This document shows, piece after piece, positions 4,853 to 8,165 of a stretch of 8,165 nucleotides of DNA; positions within the stretch are counted from its first letter, which is position 1; each line of letters opens with the position of its first letter. The DNA is taken from assembly GCA_017642625.1 (NCBI GenBank), contig JAGCOQ010000030.1, positions 1-8,165 of the forward strand, in the 5' to 3' direction. This DNA comes from Alphaproteobacteria bacterium. GTDB lineage: Bacteria; Pseudomonadota; Alphaproteobacteria; Rs-D84. Position numbers and translations under genes: made by a program. The notes below the pieces were generated by a model. The model ran no database searches and was not told where the DNA came from. It was given only the letters and a program-made list of their open reading frames with translations.

Positions 4853-5098
4853 ATGACACATGATGATGTATGGCGTGCCATAGAACGATTCGCAACCGAA
4901 CATGGTATGTCTTGTTCTGGATTGGCTAAAAGCAGTGGGCTGGATCCAACTACATTTAATCGCAGCAAGCGGTGGTCCCGCGAAGGTCAGCCACGTTGGC
5001 CATCGACCAACAGTATTTCCAAGATTCTTGCATCCACTGGTTCTTCTATTGCCGATTTCACAAAATATATAGATGTGCCACCACCGGAACACGAATAG
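4853..5098 (+). CDS. Small helix-turn-helix protein resembling the N-terminal domain of C1/LexA-like S24 repressors
   Basis: This is an 81-residue predicted DNA-binding protein. The ATG at 4853 is chosen over an upstream in-frame TTG because AGAGGGGAGA lies directly before it. Residues 3-17 (DDVWRAIERFATEHG) form the first helix. The helix-turn-helix follows at about 20-42 (SCSGLAKSSGLDPTTFNRSK), then PRWPSTNSISKILASTG (48-63). This is the pattern of the N-terminal domain of alphaproteobacterial C1-like S24-family regulators. Those proteins normally continue into an S24 autoprotease domain and reach about 200-plus residues. Here a stop follows a proline/glutamate tail (VPPPEHE), so the protein has no self-cleavage module. 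The gene is monocistronic with its own terminator and lies divergent from the candidate small RNA. A role controlling that RNA and itself is inference. Confidence 0.85.
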   Translation: MTHDDVWRAIERFATEHGMSCSGLAKSSGLDPTTFNRSKRWSREGQPRWPSTNSISKILASTGSSIADFTKYIDVPPPEHE

Positions 5099-5120
5099 GT
5101 CAGGGTGTGTTTTATACTTG

Positions 5121-5152
5121 TGCCATAACTTTTGTCGGTTGTGGCATTTTTT
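5121..5152 (+). terminator. Intrinsic terminator of the small HTH gene
   Basis: A 9-bp stem (5121-5129 with 5138-5146, one T-G wobble, TGCCA/TGGCA at the base) with an 8-base loop runs into six Ts at 5147-5152. Confidence 0.8.
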
Positions 5153-5153
5153 A

Positions 5154-5182
5154 TGGACAATATAAAATATATACTTTATTCT
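5154..5182 (+). promoter_or_regulatory. Candidate promoter for the winged-helix/birA operon; possibly leaderless
   Basis: TGGACA at 5154-5159 (5/6) and TATTCT at 5177-5182 (4/6) are separated by 17 bp, putting the RNA start at about 5189-5190, on the ATG itself. No Shine-Dalgarno precedes that ATG, so a leaderless message is plausible. An alternative -10, TATACT at 5170-5175, has no -35 at normal spacing. Confidence 0.4.
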
Positions 5183-5189
5183 GATTGTT

Positions 5190-5609
5190 ATGTTAAAAGG
5201 TATTCGGATTTATTCTGCTGATAATGTTTGGCGTGGAATATTGCACGATTTGGGTGCAACTGTTTTGGATGCGCCAACAAATACAGATATAAATCTGGAT
5301 TCGTTAAATATAGTTATGCCTGTTTCGCCATTGGAATTAAAGTCGGCGTTGATTGGTGCGTCGGATGCATCAAAAATTATTCGTAAAGTGTTCGGAACAA
5401 ATGTCCGGTTGTCTAATCTGCATACGCAAATCATTGTGCAGTTATATAAATCGGGCGGTATGGATTCAGCAGAATTGAAAACCGCACTGGGATACAGTCC
5501 AGATGCCGCAACACATACTATTGACACTGCTATATATCAGTTGCGTAAAATGTATGGGCATAATTTTATTGTAAATGAAAATGGGGTTTATCACATTGGC
5601 AAATTATAA
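5190..5609 (+). CDS. Winged-helix protein with an OmpR/PhoB-like C-terminal domain
   Basis: This 139-residue protein cannot be named. Residues about 76-138 have the order of an OmpR/PhoB-type winged helix: LHTQIIVQLYKSGG (helix 1), DSAELKTALGY (helix 2), THTIDTAIYQLRKMYG (recognition helix, with the family's TVDxxIxxLRKK-like core) and NFIVNENGVYHIG (the wing, where family members have a VRGxGYxL motif). The N-terminal 75 residues are too short for a full receiver domain and lack an obvious phospho-accepting Asp pocket. MPVSPLELKSAL (43-54) resembles the 'KP...eL' end of a receiver, so this may be a shrunken pseudo-receiver. It probably binds DNA without a kinase partner. It overlaps birA, suggesting co-translation. 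The start has no Shine-Dalgarno. Confidence 0.72.
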   Translation: MLKGIRIYSADNVWRGILHDLGATVLDAPTNTDINLDSLNIVMPVSPLELKSALIGASDASKIIRKVFGTNVRLSNLHTQIIVQLYKSGGMDSAELKTALGYSPDAATHTIDTAIYQLRKMYGHNFIVNENGVYHIGKL

Positions 5610-6267
5610 AGTAGTTTCTTTTGATAAAATCCCAAGCACTCAAACGTATGCACACGACATGATTGCCGATGGTCGTGGTGCGGATCATATCGCTGTGTTG
5701 GCGGATGCACAATCGGCGGGACGTGGTCGCTATCAACGCACATGGGTTTCGCATCATGGTAATTTATATGTAAGTTTTATATATGCGTGCGAAGAACGTG
5801 ATGCGCGTCTTGCTTATTCTGTGGGTGTTGCGATTGCAGAAACTTTGATTGCGTTCGGCATAACACCGACAATAAAATGGCCAAATGACATTTTAATAGA
5901 TGGCAAGAAAGTATCTGGCACACTTATTGAATATTCTGGTCGCTTTGTGATTGTTGGTATCGGAATAAATATAAAAACTAATCCGACCGTTGATGCGCCG
6001 TATAAAACAACAAAACTTGATAATTATGCATCTGTGTCGCGTGATGAATTGCTGAACAAGTTAATGCGTAATTTGGACAAGTGGCGCGGAACTGATTTTC
6101 GTGCGGTTCGGACGCGTTGGACTGAATTGGCGGCGGGATTGAATCATACTGTAAAGTATCGTGGCGAATCAGCCGAATTGATTGGAATAAATGAAAATGG
6201 CGCGCTGGTGTTGCGGCGCGAAAGCCAGTATTTCTTGGTGTATGGTGACGAAATAACAATGCGATAA
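5575..6267 (+). CDS. birA: Biotin--[acetyl-CoA-carboxylase] ligase BirA (monofunctional, group I)
   Basis: BirA activates biotin with ATP to biotinyl-5'-AMP and transfers it to the lysine of biotin carboxyl carrier proteins. With numbering from 5575, IPSTQTYA (19-26) is the substrate entry motif and GRGRYQRTW (49-57) the biotinyl-AMP loop. GNLYVSF (62-68), KWPNDIL (101-107), GKKVSGTLIE (110-119) and GIGINI (128-133) complete the catalytic core. Residues about 186-230 form the small C-terminal SH3-like domain. The N-terminal repressor HTH of E. coli BirA is absent, so it is enzyme-only. The start is uncertain: ATG 5575, ATG 5581 or TTG 5596. GGGG at 5583-5586 would favour TTG 5596, which also gives a start nearer the conserved core. 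All overlap the end of the winged-helix gene, implying coupled translation. Confidence 0.95.
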   Translation: MKMGFITLANYKVVSFDKIPSTQTYAHDMIADGRGADHIAVLADAQSAGRGRYQRTWVSHHGNLYVSFIYACEERDARLAYSVGVAIAETLIAFGITPTIKWPNDILIDGKKVSGTLIEYSGRFVIVGIGINIKTNPTVDAPYKTTKLDNYASVSRDELLNKLMRNLDKWRGTDFRAVRTRWTELAAGLNHTVKYRGESAELIGINENGALVLRRESQYFLVYGDEITMR

Positions 6268-6278
6268 AATATTATATC

Positions 6279-6307
6279 TTGACTTTTAGGTCGATTTGTG
6301 ATACTAT
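6279..6307 (+). promoter_or_regulatory. Promoter with extended -10 reading into tandem terminators
   Basis: TTGACT at 6279-6284 and TACTAT at 6302-6307 are separated by 17 bp, and TGA immediately before the -10 makes an extended -10 (TGn). The RNA start would be near 6313-6314, only about 20 bases before the first of two terminator hairpins. Confidence 0.55.
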
Positions 6308-6312
6308 ATATG

Positions 6313-6356
6313 TCGTCAAAGATAGAGATTATGCCCACACGAAAGTGTGGTTTTTT
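6313..6356 (+). ncRNA. Possible short leader RNA or attenuated transcript (about 44 nt)
   Basis: Transcription from the promoter at 6279-6307 would end at the GAAA-loop terminator at 6335-6356, releasing about 44 nt made of a 20-nt unpaired head and the terminator hairpin. It could be a tiny sRNA, the decoy product of attenuation of the downstream phage-like genes, or simply a promoter placed before the birA terminators. No antiterminator structure was identified by eye. Confidence 0.25.
6335..6356 (+). terminator. Intrinsic terminator with GAAA tetraloop (first of two)
   Basis: CCACAC (6335-6340) pairs with GTGTGG (6345-6350) across a GAAA loop and is followed by six Ts. Confidence 0.85.
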
Positions 6357-6364
6357 ATTTTTCG

Positions 6365-6392
6365 CGACCCGTTTTATCGGGTCGTTTTTTTT
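6365..6392 (+). terminator. Intrinsic terminator (second of two, back-to-back)
   Basis: CGACCCG (6365-6371) pairs perfectly with CGGGTCG (6378-6384) across a 6-base loop and is followed by eight Ts. Together with the previous hairpin it insulates the downstream cassette from birA read-through. Confidence 0.88.
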
Positions 6393-6415
6393 GTTCAACA
6401 ACATGGGGGGAACAT

Positions 6416-6838
6416 ATGCAACTGGCATTGATACATAATCCAGATGAATCGCAAATCATCATATATAAAATCGCGCGGGTTATATATGCGGAAACATATT
6501 TACCCACCCTTGCATCAGTAGAGGCATTGGCGTCCATGATTAAGAATATTGCCAAACAATCAAATCGCGGTGTCGCAGATGTTATTGATGATGCAGATAT
6601 GTTCAATTCACTGCAACCCGAATCACCACGACATAAATATTTATCTGTGTGTGCGACAGATCGCGCGTTTCAAATGTGTCTGCGTGTTGTAAAGCGGATG
6701 GTGTTTGGCGATTTGCCCGATTGCTGTTCGGGCGCAACACGATTCCATCACACAGATGAAATGCCCGATTGGGCGGTGGCACGCGGGTATATTGCGGATG
6801 TTGACGGGTTGTTGTTTTACGATATGGGGGCACAATGA
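6416..6838 (+). CDS. Cell-wall hydrolase, SleB/CwlJ type (phage-like endolysin)
   Basis: This is a 140-residue predicted peptidoglycan hydrolase of the SleB/Hydrolase_2 family, members of which are lytic transglycosylase-like. IARVIYAET (19-27) holds the likely catalytic Glu26 in the family's 'A..iY.Ea' context, and VEALASMIKNIA (35-46) matches the following helix. SGATRFHHTDEMPDWA (105-120) and LLFY (132-135) are the signature C-terminal block, where GAT.FH and P.W are conserved. There is no signal peptide, so release would need a holin or lysis, which fits the small membrane protein encoded next with a 4-base ATGA overlap. The ATG at 6416 is chosen because GGGGGGAA lies just upstream. An upstream GTG frame would start inside the terminators. 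A phage or gene-transfer-agent origin is likely. Confidence 0.82.
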   Translation: MQLALIHNPDESQIIIYKIARVIYAETYLPTLASVEALASMIKNIAKQSNRGVADVIDDADMFNSLQPESPRHKYLSVCATDRAFQMCLRVVKRMVFGDLPDCCSGATRFHHTDEMPDWAVARGYIADVDGLLFYDMGAQ

Positions 6839-7029
6839 AGATAAGTTTTGTTAATGGTGGAATGTTGGCTGATAAAAAGACCCACATAATGTTTGGTGTT
6901 GGTTTGTTGTCGGCGATTGCATCATATCTGGTCGGTGATACCGACATATTCGTAATGCTGGAAGCAATATTCACACTGGTTGGAATATATTTTATGCACA
7001 AATCTGATAATACAAACAAAGGAAAGTAA
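6835..7029 (+). CDS. Small two-helix membrane protein, holin-like
   Basis: This 64-residue protein has two predicted membrane helices, about residues 18-33 (HIMFGVGLLSAIASYLV) and 38-54 (IFVMLEAIFTLVGIYFM), joined by a short GDTD turn and followed by a charged tail (HKSDNTNKGK). That is the architecture of class II holins. Its start overlaps the stop of the hydrolase gene (ATGA), which suggests translational coupling and fits a lysis pair. The call rests on topology and neighbours, since holins share little sequence. A structural or regulatory membrane role cannot be excluded. Confidence 0.6.
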   Translation: MKISFVNGGMLADKKTHIMFGVGLLSAIASYLVGDTDIFVMLEAIFTLVGIYFMHKSDNTNKGK

Positions 7030-7030
7030 G

Positions 7031-7687
7031 ATGGATAAAATCCCACAGAAGTTTTTAAACGAAGATGGCACATTAAATACTGATTCGTTATTGAAATCGT
7101 ATAATGAATTGGAAAAGAAAATTGGAACAATGGTATCAATACCCAATTCCGAATCAGATGATGCAACGCGCGAACGCTTTAATCGTGCGATTGGTGTGCC
7201 GGATGATGTATCAGAATATCCAACAGATGAAATGTTCGATAACGATTCGGTTCGACAAAAATTTCATGATATTGGATTGACTTGTAATCAAGTTGAACAG
7301 ATTTATAAAATCGCAAATGAATTTTTATCACCTGTGTTATCAGAATTATTTTTAATGCAAAATGAAACAAAAGCGATAATGGAATTAAAAAATTATTTCG
7401 GTGGCACAGAAAAAATGAATGATGCTTTGCATGCGATTAACGCATTCGGAAATAAGTTTCTACCACATGATGCATTTGAATCGCTGTGCTCTACACCCCA
7501 AGGAATCCAAGGCGTGTATAAGATGATGCAATCAATGGAACCGAATGTTGAAACACAAAAAAATGAAAATCAGAACCTGACTGATGATGATTTACGACGC
7601 ATGATGCGTGATCCAAAATATTGGCGTGATGGTGATCCAGAGTATGTTCGTAAAATCGAAAATGGTTTTAAAAAATTGTATTCTTAA
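7031..7687 (+). CDS. Probable phage capsid-assembly/scaffolding-like protein
   Basis: This is a 218-residue acidic, helix-rich protein starting at ATG 7031, one base after the preceding stop, with AAAGGAAAG as ribosome site. Residues 8-31 (KFLNEDGTLN, then LLKSYNELEKKIG), GVPDDVSEYP (55-64), GLTCNQVEQIY (82-92), a central helical region, and a C-terminus with MMRDPKYW (191-198) and DPEYVRKIENGFKKLY (202-217) follow the general plan of T7 gp9-like capsid-assembly proteins as I recall it: a 'lleSYkelEkk' start, a Gly-Leu-Thr-Gln helix and a charged capsid-binding helix at the end. Its place after a hydrolase and holin-like gene supports phage origin. No capsid, portal or terminase gene follows. 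The assignment is by pattern memory and is moderate. Confidence 0.5.
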   Translation: MDKIPQKFLNEDGTLNTDSLLKSYNELEKKIGTMVSIPNSESDDATRERFNRAIGVPDDVSEYPTDEMFDNDSVRQKFHDIGLTCNQVEQIYKIANEFLSPVLSELFLMQNETKAIMELKNYFGGTEKMNDALHAINAFGNKFLPHDAFESLCSTPQGIQGVYKMMQSMEPNVETQKNENQNLTDDDLRRMMRDPKYWRDGDPEYVRKIENGFKKLYS

Positions 7688-7710
7688 TTTAAAAAAAAGG
7701 CACTTTCTTC

Positions 7711-7737
7711 TTTACTAATTTTTTTCTTTAATATAAA
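7711..7737 (+). promoter_or_regulatory. Candidate promoter for the lysine-rich repeat protein
   Basis: TATAAA at 7732-7737 (5/6) is preceded by TTTACT at 7711-7716 with a short 15-bp spacer. The remaining gap, 7688-7793, is AT-rich and shows no clear terminator for the preceding gene. Confidence 0.35.
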
Positions 7738-7793
7738 ATACAAGTAAGAACAAAAAAATTTGTTCTATCCAAAAACAATAAAAGGAGAGAAGA

Positions 7794-8123
7794 ATGGCAT
7801 TCACATTCTTGAAACCAGCTGCTAAAAAACCAGCTGCTAAAAAACCAGCTGCTAAAAAGCCAGCTGCAAAGAAACCAGCTGCTAAGAAGCCAGCTGCAAA
7901 AAAACCTGCTGCTAAAAAAGTAGCAAAGAAACCAGTTGCAAAGAAAGTCGTTGCAAAAAAGCCAGCTGCAAAAAAGCCGGCCGCAAAGAAAGTCGTTGCA
8001 AAAAAACCAGCTGCTAAAAAAGTAGCAAAGAAACCAGTTGCAAAGAAAGCCGCGGCAAAAAAGCCAGTTGCAAAAAAACCAGCTGCTAAAAAGCCATGTG
8101 CAAAATGTGCAAAGAAAAAATAA
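7794..8123 (+). CDS. Lysine/alanine/proline-rich repeat protein, histone H1-like
   Basis: This is a 109-residue protein with 43 lysines and no acidic residues. After MAFTFLK come seven PAAKK pentads (residues 8-42), then a mosaic of [19 protein letters not shown] and AAAKK units to residue 100, and a tail PCAKCAKKK with C102 and C105 as a CxxC pair. Such (S/P)AAKK repeats form the DNA-binding tails of bacterial H1-like proteins (chlamydial Hc2, Bordetella BpH1) and of AlgP in Pseudomonas. Non-specific binding to DNA or RNA and nucleoid compaction is the expected role. Unlike many of those proteins it has no separate folded domain: the whole protein is tail. AGGAGAGA at 7783-7790 is a strong ribosome site. 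The CxxC end is unusual and could bind metal or crosslink the protein. Confidence 0.85.
   Translation: MAFTFLKPAAKKPAAKKPAAKKPAAKKPAAKKPAAKKPAAKKVAKKPVAKKVVAKKPAAKKPAAKKVVAKKPAAKKVAKKPVAKKAAAKKPVAKKPAAKKPCAKCAKKK
7815..8093 (+). repeat. Tandem 15-bp coding repeats (PAAKK) with larger duplicated blocks
   Basis: The coding region is built of imperfect 15-bp units. Higher-order copies are also visible: a 40-bp block at 7908-7947 recurs exactly at 8010-8049 (102 bp apart), and a 23-bp block at 7938-7960 recurs at 7983-8005 (45 bp apart). All spacings are multiples of three, so slippage or recombination would change protein length in frame. Confidence 0.9.
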
Positions 8124-8140
8124 TAAATAATTATTTATTA
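8121..8140. other. Perfect 20-bp AT-only palindrome at the stop codon of the repeat protein
   Basis: TAATAAATAA at 8121-8130 is followed directly by its reverse complement at 8131-8140. The palindrome contains the TAA stop. It is all A/T and has no loop, so it is a poor terminator. It might be a protein-binding site or an mRNA-end structure. Confidence 0.5.
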
Positions 8141-8150
8141 TAGTTTCGGG

Positions 8151-8165
8151 GTCGGTTCATCCGAC
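8151..8165 (+). other. GC-rich hairpin cut by the window end
   Basis: GTCGG (8151-8155) pairs with CCGAC (8161-8165) around a 5-base loop. It may be the real terminator of the repeat-protein gene, but the downstream T tract, if any, lies outside the window. Confidence 0.4.

Noticed and set aside
6347..6415. Upstream GTG extension of the hydrolase gene
   Set aside because: The extra 23 codons would run through two terminator hairpins. The ATG at 6416 has a G-rich ribosome site and matches the family start.
6603..7166. A 187-codon minus-strand open frame across the hydrolase, holin-like and scaffold genes
   Set aside because: It crosses three tightly packed plus-strand genes that have ribosome sites or coupled starts, and has no recognisable protein pattern.
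7815..8093. Regular repeats considered as a CRISPR array or satellite
   Set aside because: Units are 15 bp with no unique spacers and stay in one reading frame encoding PAAKK, so they are coding repeats.
8145..8165. GGTTCATCC-like string considered as the T-arm of a tRNA
   Set aside because: No acceptor, D or anticodon arms can be placed upstream, where the sequence is an AT palindrome and a coding region. A simple hairpin explains it.

Overview
The window looks like a chromosomal segment of an AT-rich Gram-negative bacterium, most likely an alphaproteobacterium. LpxI (the lipid A pyrophosphatase typical of alphaproteobacteria), a COG2265-type RNA methyltransferase with the alphaproteobacterial signature, outer-membrane beta-barrels with signal peptides and lipoboxes, and a C1/LexA-like N-terminal HTH domain all point that way. 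Short intergenic gaps, many compact hairpin-plus-T-run terminators and recognisable TTGACA/TATAAT-like promoters suggest a small, streamlined genome, perhaps host- or gut-associated. That lifestyle is inference.

Layout. 1-1165: two single-gene units, an unknown lipoprotein and an exported FKBP lipoprotein whose PPIase domain resembles that of trigger factor. 1163-1993 (minus): lpxI, sharing a bidirectional terminator with the FKBP gene. 2082-4440: a plus-strand operon of two tandem outer-membrane barrel proteins followed by a short RNA methyltransferase that lacks a TRAM domain and part of its SAM-binding fold. 4441-4852: a gene-poor gap that holds the most interesting object here. On the minus strand a near-consensus promoter (TTGACA-17-TATATT), two tandem 24-nt hairpins whose differences all preserve pairing, a hairpin with a 30-nt pyrimidine loop complementary to Shine-Dalgarno sequences, and a terminator with a GAAA tetraloop and eight Us define a probable small RNA of about 200 nt. 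A small C1-like HTH gene (4853-5098) lies divergent to it, and the two promoter regions share a TTTGTCAAA-like motif. 5190-6267: a winged-helix protein overlapping birA. 6279-6392: a promoter running straight into two tandem terminators. 6416-7687: a compact phage-like cassette of SleB-type cell-wall hydrolase, two-helix membrane protein (holin-like) and a probable capsid-scaffold protein, with no capsid or tail genes in view. 7794-8123: a lysine/alanine/proline repeat protein resembling bacterial histone H1-like tails, ending in a CxxC motif.

Envelope biogenesis dominates the left half (lipoproteins, periplasmic folding, lipid A, barrels). The right half combines regulation, biotin attachment, a phage remnant or domesticated lysis unit, and a nucleoid protein. 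No tRNA, rRNA, CRISPR array or transposase was seen. All statements come from reading the sequence; no database search or folding program was run.
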